64,000 nt of DNA from Pseudoalteromonas neustonica (GTDB lineage: Bacteria; Pseudomonadota; Gammaproteobacteria; Enterobacterales; Alteromonadaceae): NCBI RefSeq assembly GCF_001653135.1, contig NZ_BDDS01000001.1, positions 558,001 to 622,000 on the forward strand, given 5' to 3'. The position numbers and the translations under genes were made by a program. Shown here piece after piece: positions 18,513 through 27,601 of this stretch. The stretch's first letter is position 1; every line of letters starts with the position of its first letter. The notes under the pieces were generated by a model, which saw only the letters and a program-made list of their open reading frames with translations, did no database searches and had not been told where the DNA came from.

Positions 18513-18809
18513 ATGAAGTTTTTAACTTTAATAGTCGTATTATTTGGTTTTGCAGTCGCCTTGCCAAGTTATGCGGTCGATAATAAGCCTGCTACAGCTA
18601 AAATTGCTCAAAAAGCTGAGGTTATTAATATTAATCAAGCAAACGTTGACCAATTGGTTCAATTACCAGGTATTGGTAAATCAAAAGCGCAGGCTATTAT
18701 TGATTACCGTACTAAGCAGGGTAAATTTAAATCACTAGGTGAGCTTACTCAGGTTAAAGGTATTGGTGACAAAATCGTTGCAAAATTAGAAGGAAAAGTA
18801 ACGCTTTAA
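18513..18809 (+). CDS. ComEA-like secreted helix-hairpin-helix DNA-binding protein
   Basis: 98 aa: signal peptide (about 1-22, ending PSYAVDN), short linker, then tandem helix-hairpin-helix motifs (NINQANVDQLVQLPGIGKSKAQAI and LGELTQVKGIGDKIVAKL). Periplasmic ComEA proteins bind incoming DNA during natural transformation; this short form is standard in Vibrio and Pseudoalteromonas. GGAGGAG stands before the ATG. Stand-alone gene, no other competence genes nearby. Confidence 0.88.
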   Translation: MKFLTLIVVLFGFAVALPSYAVDNKPATAKIAQKAEVININQANVDQLVQLPGIGKSKAQAIIDYRTKQGKFKSLGELTQVKGIGDKIVAKLEGKVTL

Positions 18810-18814
18810 TTACA

Positions 18815-18836
18815 AAGGCGAGCTATTGCTCGCCTT
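18815..18836. terminator. Hairpin between comEA-like gene and convergent 105-aa gene
   Basis: AAGGCGAGC/GCTCGCCTT stem with a TATT loop, followed by GTTTCTCTT. It overlaps the last codons and stop of the gene on the minus strand. Confidence 0.75.
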
Positions 18837-19140
18837 GTTTCTCTTTATTATATAGTTTAATAGCCTCGGCTAAAAAAGGTTTTGAAAATTGTATTTCGAC
18901 GGGCGTTGTCAATATTGGATAACTTATACCTGTGACAATTAATGCAAGTATCATCAGCCAGCCATCAATATAAACGAGTGAGAAAAACAATGGAATTAAT
19001 AGAGTTAGCTTAGCGATACGTAGACTGATTTTTTGCATTGGGCTTAGCATGCTAAGTGCTATTGCGATTATATCTTGTCGCTGTCGCACTTTTAGATGCT
19101 TAAGTTGAGGTAACTGGCTTGATAAAAAAGCAGGCATCAT
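18823..19140 (-). CDS. Small predicted membrane protein next to dsbB
   Basis: 105 aa, not assigned to a characterised family. A hydrophobic hairpin of two helices (about residues 43-59 and 62-81: LTLLIPLFFSLVYIDGWLMILALIVTGISYPIL) is preceded by a basic amphipathic segment and followed by a charged tail. It starts four bases inside the dsbB stop region (overlapping ATGA), so it is very probably cotranslated with dsbB. A role in disulfide metabolism is only suggested by position. Confidence 0.7.
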   Translation of the reverse strand: MMPAFLSSQLPQLKHLKVRQRQDIIAIALSMLSPMQKISLRIAKLTLLIPLFFSLVYIDGWLMILALIVTGISYPILTTPVEIQFSKPFLAEAIKLYNKEKQGEQ

Positions 19141-19649
19141 AGACTCTTCTTAATGATTAAACGAGCGAAAACAACAGTTATTAATACAATACTGAATGCT
19201 GCAAATATCACTTCCATCCAAGCAGGCATACTCATTCCTAAAAATTCCCAATCAATATTACCGCAATCACCGGTTGCAGCAAAAAAATTTGGTATCCATT
19301 CGTGTAAAGGCAGCGGGAAATTCGGCTCAAATTCACAACTAAAAGCAAATGGGTCAGTCGTTGTTTGCATATCAATGTGCTCACGTGCGATCAGGTAACC
19401 CCAAATACTGGCTGTTGCCCACGTCACAATACCTAAAAACCGAAAGATAAAATGGCTTGGTTTAATGGCGCCAATTAATCCGGCAACTAATAATCCCAGC
19501 ATTGCAGTACGTTGATATATACACATAATGCAAGGCTCTAAGCCCATTTTATATTGAAAAAACAACGCAACAATTTCAAAGATAAATGCAGTCACTGCCA
19601 ATAATATCCATGGAGTACGTTGCTGTGCTAAATTAGCTAACCAATTCAT
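19137..19649 (-). CDS. dsbB: DsbB disulfide bond formation protein
   Basis: Inner-membrane quinone-linked oxidase that reoxidises DsbA. Four membrane helices; the first active-site pair is CIMC (Cys40/Cys43, followed by IYQR), and the second pair is Cys105 and Cys129 in the large periplasmic loop, which matches the E. coli layout closely. 170 aa. Confidence 0.96.
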   Translation of the reverse strand: MNWLANLAQQRTPWILLAVTAFIFEIVALFFQYKMGLEPCIMCIYQRTAMLGLLVAGLIGAIKPSHFIFRFLGIVTWATASIWGYLIAREHIDMQTTTDPFAFSCEFEPNFPLPLHEWIPNFFAATGDCGNIDWEFLGMSMPAWMEVIFAAFSIVLITVVFARLIIKKSL

Positions 19650-19977
19650 AAAACTTCCAATTAAAAACGCTGTAGTTAGATTATGACGTAGACGCTAAAC
19701 CACACGCAAGGGTAAACATCACTTGTAGCTATAAAAAGTTATACGCTGTTATTTATTCTTTGATGAAAATATCGCGTTTCGTGATCGCTGTGTTTTAATA
19801 TGTAAAAGACGCAAGATGTTATATTTTTATGGATAATCCTAATTATTAGTATAGATTGGAGTGGGAAATCAAATGAGGGCGTTCTGACTGACTTTACTTG
19901 TTAGTTTGGCTTCATCTGGTACAATCAGTCAGTTAACTTATAAAGTGATGTAATGTGATAACTCGAGTGGGAATTGA
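19650..19977. other. Spacer with divergent dsbB and fadR promoters
   Basis: No gene is visible in about 330 bases of AT-rich sequence. The only recognisable element is a FadR-like operator at 19914-19930, listed separately. Confidence 0.5.
19914..19930 (+). promoter_or_regulatory. FadR-like operator upstream of fadR
   Basis: ATCTGGTACAATCAGTC resembles the E. coli FadR site ATCTGGTACGACCAGAT (first nine bases identical, imperfect second half). It is 48 bases upstream of the fadR start, suggesting autoregulation. Confidence 0.5.
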
Positions 19978-20691
19978 ATGAGAATTTTTAAAGCTAAAAG
20001 TCCAGCTGGATTTGCGGAAGAGTACATTGTTGAATCAATTTGGAATGGTGATTTTCCTCCAGGCTCTATTCTTCCTGCTGAGCGTGAGTTATCAGAATTA
20101 ATAGGTGTTACACGTACGACTTTACGCGAAGTGCTACAACGTTTAGCGCGTGATGGTTGGTTAACTATCCAACATGGTAAACCAACACGGGTTAACAACT
20201 TTTGGGAAACCTCAGGATTAAATATATTAGAAACGCTTGCGCGTCTTGATGAAGATAAAATGCCAGAGCTAACAGATCAATTATTATCTGCTAGAACTAA
20301 TATTAGCGCAATTTATACTCGTGCAGCAATTAAACATGCACCAGATCGTGTGATTGAAATCTTATCACAAAGTGATGAGCTTGAAGATAGCGCACAAGCA
20401 TTTGCAGATTATGATTATAAAGTTCACCATGAATTAGCGGTTGCCGGAAATAACCGTATTTATGTGTTAATTTTAAATGGCTTTAGAGGTTTTTACTCTA
20501 AAATAGCTTGTCATTACTTCTCTGATCCAGGCACACGTCAATTAGCGCGTCAGTTTTATAAAGACTTAACTATACTGGCCGAAAAGCGTGAACACGATGG
20601 CGCAATTTCATTGCTACGTAAATATGGTCATCAAACTGGTGAAGTATGGCAAAAAATTCGTGGTGACATGCCAGAAAATATTATGGACTAA
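19978..20691 (+). CDS. fadR: FadR fatty acid metabolism regulator
   Basis: GntR-family repressor/activator that responds to long-chain acyl-CoA. N-terminal winged helix (about 8-75: [50 protein letters not shown]) followed by the all-helical FadR ligand domain ([19 protein letters not shown]...). 237 aa, normal length. Single gene with its own terminator. Confidence 0.95.
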   Translation: MRIFKAKSPAGFAEEYIVESIWNGDFPPGSILPAERELSELIGVTRTTLREVLQRLARDGWLTIQHGKPTRVNNFWETSGLNILETLARLDEDKMPELTDQLLSARTNISAIYTRAAIKHAPDRVIEILSQSDELEDSAQAFADYDYKVHHELAVAGNNRIYVLILNGFRGFYSKIACHYFSDPGTRQLARQFYKDLTILAEKREHDGAISLLRKYGHQTGEVWQKIRGDMPENIMD

Positions 20692-20716
20692 TGCAGTAAA
20701 ATAGATAGATTGAAGA

Positions 20717-20738
20717 AACCTGCTTTTGCGGGTTTTTT
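20717..20738 (+). terminator. Terminator after fadR
   Basis: AACCTGC/GCGGGTT stem (one G-U pair) with a TTTT loop, followed by a run of T. Confidence 0.8.
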
Positions 20739-20940
20739 TGTGTTCATTTTATGCATTAAAATATGTTCAATATTTTCGATTGGCTGCATCGAAAAATACG
20801 ATTATCTATTTAAGCTTATTATCTCTAGAATATTTGGATAATTATGCATGTAAACCCTTGGTATTTCATTTTTTGATGCCATATTAAAGGCAAGCATTGC
20901 GTAAGCAATTAAAAGCAAACTCAAATATTTGGAGAATAAA

Positions 20941-21546
20941 ATGGGTGTATTAGTAGGCCGCCAGGCACCAGACTTTACCGCTGCAGCAGTATTAGGTAAC
21001 GGCGAGATCGTAGATAGCTACAATCTTCACGAAACAATTAAAGGTAAAAAAGCAGTTATTTTCTTTTACCCGTTAGATTTCACTTTCGTATGTCCTTCTG
21101 AACTAATTGCTTTTGACAAGCGTTTCGAAGAATTCCAAAAACGTGGTGTTGAAGTAATTGGTGTTTCAATTGATTCACAATTCTCACACAACGCATGGCG
21201 TAACACTGCTGTTGCAGATGGCGGCATTGGCCAAGTGCAATATGCATTAGTTGCAGACGTTAAACACGAAATTTGTAAAGCATATGACGTTGAGCACCCA
21301 GAAGCTGGCGTTGCATTTCGTGGTTCATTCTTAATCGACGAAGCAGGTAACGTTCGTCACCAAGTAGTGAACGACTTACCACTAGGTCGTAATATCGATG
21401 AAATGCTACGTATGGTTGATGCACTTGCATTTCATACTGAGCACGGTGAAGTATGCCCTGCTGGTTGGACTGAAGGTAAAAAAGGTATGGACGCAAGCCC
21501 TGCAGGCGTTGCTAAGTTCCTTTCTGAGAACGAAGGCGACCTATAA
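20941..21546 (+). CDS. 2-Cys peroxiredoxin (AhpC/Prx family)
   Basis: Reduces hydrogen peroxide and organic peroxides. Peroxidatic Cys51 in FTFVCPSEL, resolving Cys172 in GEVCPAGW; the GGIG motif follows near 94. 201 aa. GGAG at 20931-20934 stands six bases before the ATG at 20941; the frame also opens at a TTG at 20929, which would include the ribosome site and is rejected. It is of the Prx1/Tsa type; the AhpC name is often used, but no ahpF is adjacent. Confidence 0.94.
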   Translation: MGVLVGRQAPDFTAAAVLGNGEIVDSYNLHETIKGKKAVIFFYPLDFTFVCPSELIAFDKRFEEFQKRGVEVIGVSIDSQFSHNAWRNTAVADGGIGQVQYALVADVKHEICKAYDVEHPEAGVAFRGSFLIDEAGNVRHQVVNDLPLGRNIDEMLRMVDALAFHTEHGEVCPAGWTEGKKGMDASPAGVAKFLSENEGDL

Positions 21547-21569
21547 TTTAGGCCTTTGTTTTAGAATAT

Positions 21570-21599
21570 AAAAAACCCGCCAATTTGGCGGGTTTTTTT
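21570..21599. terminator. Bidirectional terminator between peroxiredoxin and TonB receptor
   Basis: AAAAACCCGCC/GGCGGGTTTTT hairpin with a short AATTT-type loop, flanked by A and T tracts, serving convergent genes. Confidence 0.9.
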
Positions 21600-21611
21600 A
21601 TGTGCTTTTAT

Positions 21612-24296
21612 TTAGAACTTGTATGCAAGTTTAAAGTAAGCTTGGCGCCCGATAGCACTATGTGTCTTACTGTCAACGCCAAAAGAATCTGATGGTGCCT
21701 GTGGCGGTTCTTCATTTGTAAGGTTTGATGCACCTAAAGTTAGTGTTAATTCATCGAAACCTACATAACTGACTGATGTGTCGATTGAGGTCCAAGAATC
21801 AATATCAAAACGATCATTGTTTGTATCAGGTAAATCGTTGTAACCGCTTATATAGTTAATACCAACATTAGCAAGCCAGCTCTCATTACTCCAATCAACC
21901 CCTGCAACCCATCTAAATTCTGGATGTTGGAATTCACCATTAAGGTCTTCAGCGACAATACTCGTATTACCTTGTTTATCACTTTCAAACGATTGTTCTT
22001 CAAAATTTAGCGTGTAGGTTAAATTATAATTGAATTTGAATTCACCTAAGTTATCGGTATTTAAACGATAATTAAGATTTAAATCAAACCCATCCGTTTC
22101 TCGCCCGCCTATGTTTACGAATGTATCGTTGATCACTAAGATACGACCAAGATTACCACCTTGACTTGGTGCCCGTTGGACTAAAGCTTGATCGCTACCA
22201 CAGCAGTCAACGAGTTTTTGAGCGCCAATTTTCTTAATGAGATCTTCTTGATCATAATTCCAGTAATCTACACCGACGCTAAAGTTATCAGTAGTTTGCC
22301 AAATAACACCTAAATTATAGTTACTTGATGTCTCTGGTTGTAAGTCAGGGTTACCAGCAACAATTGCGGTATATTCTGTAGGCTCGCAATCAGCTTCAGC
22401 GCCAGTTTGGCGACAACGCTCTTTATCAATAACGCTTGGTGATTCATCAGTTCGGCCAAGGTGCAATTGTACTAATGATGGCGCTCTAAATGCAGTTCCC
22501 CATGAACCACGAACAACCAAACTATCTAAAGGTGTCCAGCGAAAAGCAACTTTTGGGTCTGTGGTAGAGCCAAAGTCACTATAGTTTTCATGACGTAATG
22601 CTAATTGAAGCTCTAAAGTTTCAAGTACAGGCAAGCTTAACTCGGCAAAAATAGCCTTGTTATCACGTTCACCATTTGCCTGTGTTGCTTCAGTTCCAAA
22701 GATTTCACCACGTAAAAATTGTGCGTCAGGGTTATCTTCAATTCGTTCATTACGTGCTTCAAAGCCTATTGCTATTGCGGCCATATCATCACCCAACTCA
22801 AATAACTCACCAGAGATTGTGCCGTCAATAGATTGCATTGTTGAGGCGCCAGAGCGAGTAGTGGTTGTTTCAAAATAGGCAAGGGCAGCTTCAGTGTTGG
22901 TGCTTGGTTCAAATGGATTCCATAATCCTGAATCGATAGCTTCTTGAGTTCGAATTATATTAGGGAAACCATTAACTCCTTTTTCTACTGCGCTAGAGCG
23001 TATTGCTGAATATGCAACTTCCCAATCCCAGTCACTAAATGAGCCTCTAGCGCCTAAAACAGCGCGATAGTACTCAGAATCAACATCTTTTTGACGGTTG
23101 CCGATTTCGACTGTTCGTCGACGCATCGAAATATCTACACCGTGGAGGAAGTGGCTTGGATCATTAAAAAGAGGATGATTTGGATTATCCCCCATCATAG
23201 TTAATTCTGTAAAGCTTGGACTTGCTGCGCCTTCAATGAAGCTTGATGAGTGCTGAGCTGAAAATTCAGCAAAGCCTTCAATATTGTCTGTTATTTCTTG
23301 GCTTCCATTATAATTAAAGCTAATACGTTCTGTAGAAGGTACAAGAGTTGAGTGTGGCGCATAATCATAACGGCAAATATCACCGATGATAAGTGATTCG
23401 TCACAGGTGTCATTACCCCATACATCTGCAAATATGGTCTGCCTAACGGGGTTACCTTCGGGGTCAATTCTGCTAACGGGTAAAGCAGCCCACTGAGCAT
23501 CCGTAAGCATCGCGCGCGTAACTTCAACTGAACCTGGAAATCCTGATGAGCTTAATGAGTTATTACCGCCGCGAAAACGCTGATCTGCAGTGGCTGTATA
23601 GCTACGCTGTGAATTTAAAATAGCGTCACGCTTGTAATAATCAATAGAGAAATTGTGCTTGCTGGTGTTACTGCTACTTCCCCAAAGTAAAGTTAGATTT
23701 TGTTCATCACCCCCACCGTCAGCGGTGGTGCTTGTTTTTGCCGCAACTTCAAACCCATCAATATCATCACGTAGTATTATGTTTATAACACCAGCAACTG
23801 CATCAGAGCCATATGTTGCAGATGCGCCATCTTTTAAAATATCAACACGTTTAACAGATGACATTGGGATACTATTTAAATCTACAAAAGATGTTTCGAT
23901 ATCTTTAGCAAACGGGCTCACAGCAACACGGCGGCCATTAATTAACACCAATGTAGATGATGCGCCAAGGCCTCTTAGTGCAACACTTGATCCACCATTG
24001 GCGGTGTCATCACTTGAATTACCTTGAGTGCTAAAAGTACCCGCACCTGATACAGGTAGTTTCTGTAAAGCACCTATTAAATCTGTTGAGCCTGTTGCGG
24101 CTAAATCTGCTGCCGATAATGATTGTACTGGTGATGGCCCTTCCATATCAGTACGTTTGATATGTGAGCCTGTGACTTGAATTCGCTCAACTTCTTTTGT
24201 TTCTGATGCGGAATAAGCTGTTGCAGAAAAGCCTACCGACAATGCTAGGGTTGTATAAGTAAGTAAATTTGGTGTAAATAAAACTGTTTTCTTCAT
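21612..24296 (-). CDS. TonB-dependent outer membrane receptor
   Basis: 894 aa. Signal peptide (about 1-29), a region resembling a TonB box near 35 (EVERIQVTGSHIKR), plug domain (about 50-175: VQSLSAADLAATGSTDLIGALQKLP, VALRGLGASSTLVLINGRRVA, VKRVDILKDGASATYGSDAVAGVINIILRDD), and a 22-strand barrel ending in the aromatic C-terminus YFKLAYKF. The plug is of the type common among large TonB receptor families of Alteromonadales; the substrate cannot be told. Monocistronic, no linked degradative genes. Confidence 0.92.
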   Translation of the reverse strand: MKKTVLFTPNLLTYTTLALSVGFSATAYSASETKEVERIQVTGSHIKRTDMEGPSPVQSLSAADLAATGSTDLIGALQKLPVSGAGTFSTQGNSSDDTANGGSSVALRGLGASSTLVLINGRRVAVSPFAKDIETSFVDLNSIPMSSVKRVDILKDGASATYGSDAVAGVINIILRDDIDGFEVAAKTSTTADGGGDEQNLTLLWGSSSNTSKHNFSIDYYKRDAILNSQRSYTATADQRFRGGNNSLSSSGFPGSVEVTRAMLTDAQWAALPVSRIDPEGNPVRQTIFADVWGNDTCDESLIIGDICRYDYAPHSTLVPSTERISFNYNGSQEITDNIEGFAEFSAQHSSSFIEGAASPSFTELTMMGDNPNHPLFNDPSHFLHGVDISMRRRTVEIGNRQKDVDSEYYRAVLGARGSFSDWDWEVAYSAIRSSAVEKGVNGFPNIIRTQEAIDSGLWNPFEPSTNTEAALAYFETTTTRSGASTMQSIDGTISGELFELGDDMAAIAIGFEARNERIEDNPDAQFLRGEIFGTEATQANGERDNKAIFAELSLPVLETLELQLALRHENYSDFGSTTDPKVAFRWTPLDSLVVRGSWGTAFRAPSLVQLHLGRTDESPSVIDKERCRQTGAEADCEPTEYTAIVAGNPDLQPETSSNYNLGVIWQTTDNFSVGVDYWNYDQEDLIKKIGAQKLVDCCGSDQALVQRAPSQGGNLGRILVINDTFVNIGGRETDGFDLNLNYRLNTDNLGEFKFNYNLTYTLNFEEQSFESDKQGNTSIVAEDLNGEFQHPEFRWVAGVDWSNESWLANVGINYISGYNDLPDTNNDRFDIDSWTSIDTSVSYVGFDELTLTLGASNLTNEEPPQAPSDSFGVDSKTHSAIGRQAYFKLAYKF

Positions 24297-24430
24297 CCTT
24301 AAGTCCTTGTTATAGTGTTGATATTATATTTTCAATAAACCAGTGATATCAATACCATGTAATCAAAATGTTATCAACTTGAGCGAAAGGTTAACTTATG
24401 AAGTTTTTTGTTTTAAGGTATAAAAATAAA

Positions 24431-24455
24431 AACGCCTAACAGGGTGTTAGGCGTT
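24431..24455 (-). terminator. Terminator after smpB
   Basis: AACGCCTAAC/GTTAGGCGTT stem; on the minus strand it is followed by TTTTATTTTTA, directly after the smpB stop codon. Confidence 0.85.
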
Positions 24456-24461
24456 ATAGGG

Positions 24462-24941
24462 TTAAGCTTTGTGTTTCATTAACCGTTCTTTCTCGCGGGA
24501 CCAGTCTTTACTTTTACCGTCTTCGCGTTTGTCATGCATTTTCTTACCTTTACCGAGTTGAAATTCTAATTTAACCCAGCATTTTTTCCAATACATGGCT
24601 GTAGCGATTAATGAATAACCATCGCGTTCAGTTGCACCAATTAAGCGGTCTAACTCACGCCGACTCAATAAGAGCTTGCGATAACGCAGTGGATCACAAA
24701 TTACATGGGTAGAGGCACTATTAAGTGGCTGAATTTGACTGCCAAGTAAAAATGCTTCGCCATTTTTAAGGTGAATATAAGTTTCAGAGATATTTACTTT
24801 GCCAGCTCGGATGCTTTTTACTTCCCAGCCCTGCAGTTCGACACCAGCCTCAAACTTGTCGTGTAAAAAATACTCATGGCGCGCTTTTTTATTCAGCGCG
24901 ATGGTATTACTTGTCGATTTAGATGAATTTTTCTTAGCCAT
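24462..24941 (-). CDS. smpB: SmpB, tmRNA-binding protein
   Basis: Trans-translation partner of tmRNA. N-terminal [35 protein letters not shown], central [11 protein letters not shown], and the basic C-terminal tail ([23 protein letters not shown]) that enters the ribosomal mRNA channel are all present. 159 aa. The ssrA gene, often adjacent, is not seen in this window. It is divergent from ratA, the order found in many gammaproteobacteria. Confidence 0.97.
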   Translation of the reverse strand: MAKKNSSKSTSNTIALNKKARHEYFLHDKFEAGVELQGWEVKSIRAGKVNISETYIHLKNGEAFLLGSQIQPLNSASTHVICDPLRYRKLLLSRRELDRLIGATERDGYSLIATAMYWKKCWVKLEFQLGKGKKMHDKREDGKSKDWSREKERLMKHKA

Positions 24942-25086
24942 AGTGTCCCATATTATACGTAAAGCTCTGCTTTTTACATCGATTTTTTATTTTTACTGTA
25001 AATAATCGATGATAAATAAAGCGTCGGGAAAGTTTGGGGAAAAACGCAAAACTTGCTAAAATTCGCCCACACAGTTGGGAGTGAGT

Positions 25087-25527
25087 ATGCCACAAATAGA
25101 AAAAAGTGCGCTAGTAATGTATAGCAGCAAAGAGATGTTTGATTTAGTCAATGATGTGGATGCCTATCCTGAGTTTTTACCGCATTGCTCTGATGCAAAA
25201 ATTATTGCACAACAAGACAATACAATGACTGCAAGTTTAGAGATATCTAAAGCAGGTATAAAAAAATGGTTTACCACTGAAAACACGTTTACAGATGAAA
25301 ATACAGTGACTTTACGTTTAGTCGATGGGCCATTTAAAGCTTTGCAGGGGCGTTGGCACTTTCAGGTATTAGATGATACCGCATGTAAGGTTCAGCTTCA
25401 GTTGGAGTTTGAATTTGCGAGTAAGCTAATTGAACTTGCATTCGGCCGGGTATTTAATGATGTGGCGAAAAATATGGTCAATGCATTTACTCAGCGTGCT
25501 AAACAGGTATATGGACCAAGATTATGA
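25087..25527 (+). CDS. ratA: RatA / Coq10-like START-domain protein
   Basis: 146-aa polyketide cyclase/START-like protein (MPQIEKSALVMYSSKEMFDLVNDVDAYPEFLPHCSDAKII). In E. coli RatA was reported to inhibit ribosome subunit association; the family is homologous to Coq10, a ubiquinone-binding protein, so the physiological role may be respiratory. GGGAG is five bases upstream of the ATG at 25087; an upstream in-frame TTG (25075) is rejected. It overlaps ratB by four bases. Confidence 0.92.
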   Translation: MPQIEKSALVMYSSKEMFDLVNDVDAYPEFLPHCSDAKIIAQQDNTMTASLEISKAGIKKWFTTENTFTDENTVTLRLVDGPFKALQGRWHFQVLDDTACKVQLQLEFEFASKLIELAFGRVFNDVAKNMVNAFTQRAKQVYGPRL

Positions 25528-25853
25528 TTACAGTTGATGTTGTTTTTGCGCTACCGACCAGCGCAATAAGTTTACAAGTTGAAGTGCCAGTAGGAACAAC
25601 CGCTGAGCAAGCAGTCATAAAGTCAGGAATTATTGCAAAATGCCCTGAAATAGATGCTACAGCACTCACTCTAGGTGTCTGGAATCGTAGCTGCAAATTA
25701 ACGCAAGTACTAGAGGATGGCGATAGGGTTGAAATTTATCGACCGCTAATTGCAGATCCAAAAGACGCAAGACGTAAACGGGCTGAAAAAGCCAAAGATG
25801 AAGGTCGGGCTAATAAAGTGACGGGGGGACGCCCGCTAGATAGAACACAGTAG
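25524..25853 (+). CDS. ratB: RatB / RnfH-family ubiquitin-like protein
   Basis: 109 aa, UPF0125 family: VDVVFALPTSAISLQVEVPVGTTAEQAVIKSGI, then GVWNRSCKLTQVLEDGDRVEIYRPLIADPKDARRKRAEKAKDEG. The beta-grasp fold resembles ubiquitin/ThiS; no biochemical function is firmly known. Translationally coupled with ratA. Confidence 0.93.
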   Translation: MITVDVVFALPTSAISLQVEVPVGTTAEQAVIKSGIIAKCPEIDATALTLGVWNRSCKLTQVLEDGDRVEIYRPLIADPKDARRKRAEKAKDEGRANKVTGGRPLDRTQ

Positions 25854-25863
25854 TGCGAAACTA

Positions 25864-25891
25864 AAAAGGTTAGCGTGTGCTAACCTTTTTT
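25864..25891. terminator. Bidirectional terminator between ratB and bamE
   Basis: AAAAGGTTAGC/GCTAACCTTTT hairpin with a GTGT loop, between convergent genes. Confidence 0.88.
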
Positions 25892-25915
25892 AAATTTGCG
25901 AGTAGCAATTAAGTA

Positions 25916-26275
25916 TTATTGCTCAAGTGGTGTATTAAACTCTTCAGGTTGCTCATAATCTCCACTTATCGATGTTAGCTTTTCATTATTAAATTTAACA
26001 GTAAGTAGTTTTCGTTGTTCACTGTCACGACCTAGGTTAAAGGTGTAAGAGTAATGCCATGTATTTTTATCAAAGGCATCTTTTGCAACAGGTTGGCCTA
26101 AAACATATACAACTTGCTCACGAGTCATGTTTATTCGAAGTTTATCAACATCAGTTTGCTCTAAAAAGTTACCTTGAGGGATATTGATACGATAAACCCA
26201 ACTTGAACAACCTGCTGTTGCGCTTAGTGTAAGGGCAACGATAAACCAAAGAGAAAAAGTTTTTAACGACTGCAT
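25916..26275 (-). CDS. bamE: BamE (SmpA/OmlA) outer membrane lipoprotein
   Basis: Small lipoprotein of the BAM outer membrane protein assembly complex. Lipobox TAGC (Cys23), then VYRINIPQGNFLEQTDVDKLRINMTREQVVYVLGQP and NTWHYSYTFNLG, the family core. 119 aa. It lies convergent with ratB, as in E. coli and relatives. Confidence 0.96.
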   Translation of the reverse strand: MQSLKTFSLWFIVALTLSATAGCSSWVYRINIPQGNFLEQTDVDKLRINMTREQVVYVLGQPVAKDAFDKNTWHYSYTFNLGRDSEQRKLLTVKFNNEKLTSISGDYEQPEEFNTPLEQ

Positions 26276-26394
26276 TGTTTGTTTGGATCCTTATTTTTTA
26301 TAGACTGCATGATACCGATTAGTCACCTAAGGTAAAACCCTTTTGAGTAATTGTTTGTTACTTAATTCTTAGTATCTATGCTTGGAGCGCAATT

Positions 26395-26736
26395 TTGACC
26401 ACAGAGTCCGATAAAAGTTTAACTATTCTTAAAGATAATGCTATAGCGAGTAGCTCTATTTGGTCCCTTTATATCGTGCAAACACGTTTTGGGCATTGGT
26501 ATACGGGCATATCTACAGATGTTAGTAAGCGCTTTGCAAGCCATCAAGCGGGAAAAGGCGCTAAAAACCTAAGAGGAAAAGGGCCGCTTACACTTATTTA
26601 TCAGCAAGAGATCGGGGATCGCAGTGCCGCAACTAAATTAGAAATTAAAGTCAAAAAGTTATCTAAACAGCAAAAACAGCGTTTTATGCAAGTTGGCCAT
26701 TTGCCTACAGCTGCGAGAAATCGAACTGGCGAATGA
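26395..26736 (+). CDS. GIY-YIG nuclease-domain protein (YhbQ-like)
   Basis: 113 aa. The GIY-YIG motif appears as [15 protein letters not shown] with the catalytic Arg following ([15 protein letters not shown]), then [13 protein letters not shown]. The start is TTG with GGAG seven bases upstream. E. coli YhbQ was reported to have nuclease activity on DNA; the cellular role here is unknown. The 3' end overlaps the convergent M28 peptidase gene by 32 bases. Confidence 0.88.
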   Translation: MTTESDKSLTILKDNAIASSSIWSLYIVQTRFGHWYTGISTDVSKRFASHQAGKGAKNLRGKGPLTLIYQQEIGDRSAATKLEIKVKKLSKQQKQRFMQVGHLPTAARNRTGE

Positions 26737-27601
26737 ACCGTTCAATATATATTACGCTTTTTACATACAAATCCTGATCAATATTTGCAAACGTATCAGT
26801 CTTTTTGTGATGATGAGGATCGTCCCCCATACCAAAGTAAACATAGGGTATACCGGCTTTTGCGAAGGAGTAATGATCGCTGGCTTTTCGCCAATCTATT
26901 TTATCGACTCTAAGCAGGCGGTTCATGTGCTTTGAGCTACTACTTACACGTACTCTGAGGTCATTCGATGAAATAGTCGCTAGTTGCGACTCAATCGTTT
27001 TTTTAAGTTTAGGCAGAGTAAATGCATATAAGGTTTTACTACGGGCACTCACAGCAAGCATATCCAAATTTATATTAAAAAGTACAGTGTCAGTCGGAAG
27101 TTGGCTTACAAAATACTTACTGCCGTGTAAACCGTTCTCTTCGGCGTCAGTAGCAACAAATATAATGTTAAACGTTGGCGTGTTTATTTTTAGCCGTTTA
27201 GCTAAATACAAAAGTGCACTCACACCACTGGCATTATCATTTGCGCCGGGGTAAAACTGTGTTCCTTTTTTTCCAAGATGATCATAATGGGCAGTAATGA
27301 CAACCGTGAGAGACGTGCTATTTTGAGAAGTAAGAGTAGCGATAACATTATTGCCCGTACTGCGCGAAAAAAAACTACTTTGGTAACTAAACGTTTGCAA
27401 CTCACTTGAATATCCTAATAACTCAAATCTATCTTTGAGATAAAGCGCACTTAACTCAGCGCCTGAGGTGTTTGTTTTTCGACCACTAAATACCGCAGAG
27501 CTTAAGTGCCTTAAATCATCAAGTAACTGTTGAGATGATGCGCTATTTACATCGCAAGGGAATAGCAAGACCGCAAGTAATATAAATATATGAGCTTTAA
27601 T
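26705..27601 (-). CDS. Secreted M28-family zinc aminopeptidase, probable ATT start
   Basis: Zinc peptidase of the M28 family: metal ligands and catalytic residues are visible in [25 protein letters not shown] and the final HHHKKTDT region. The first conventional start in the frame is TTG at 27568, which would give only [10 protein letters not shown] before the mature protein. Reading upstream gives a complete signal peptide ([20 protein letters not shown]) beginning at ATT 27601-27599, with AAGGTG seven bases upstream and no ATG, GTG or TTG before the in-frame stop TGA at 27610-27608. The ATT overlaps the TAA stop of the upstream TPR gene by one base. I therefore annotate from ATT; ATC at 27604 is the alternative. 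Confidence 0.8.
   Translation of the reverse strand: MKAHIFILLAVLLFPCDVNSASSQQLLDDLRHLSSAVFSGRKTNTSGAELSALYLKDRFELLGYSSELQTFSYQSSFFSRSTGNNVIATLTSQNSTSLTVVITAHYDHLGKKGTQFYPGANDNASGVSALLYLAKRLKINTPTFNIIFVATDAEENGLHGSKYFVSQLPTDTVLFNINLDMLAVSARSKTLYAFTLPKLKKTIESQLATISSNDLRVRVSSSSKHMNRLLRVDKIDWRKASDHYSFAKAGIPYVYFGMGDDPHHHKKTDTFANIDQDLYVKSVIYIERFIRQFDFSQL

Noticed and set aside
18295..18516. 73-codon frame between yebG and the ComEA-like gene
   Set aside because: It covers the LexA box and promoter region, ends overlapping the next start, and its protein shows no family features; it is best read as spacer.
20790..20860. Possible OxyR site upstream of the peroxiredoxin
   Set aside because: Some ATAG/CTAT-like half sites can be picked out, but the region is AT-rich and the spacing does not fit the four-part OxyR consensus.
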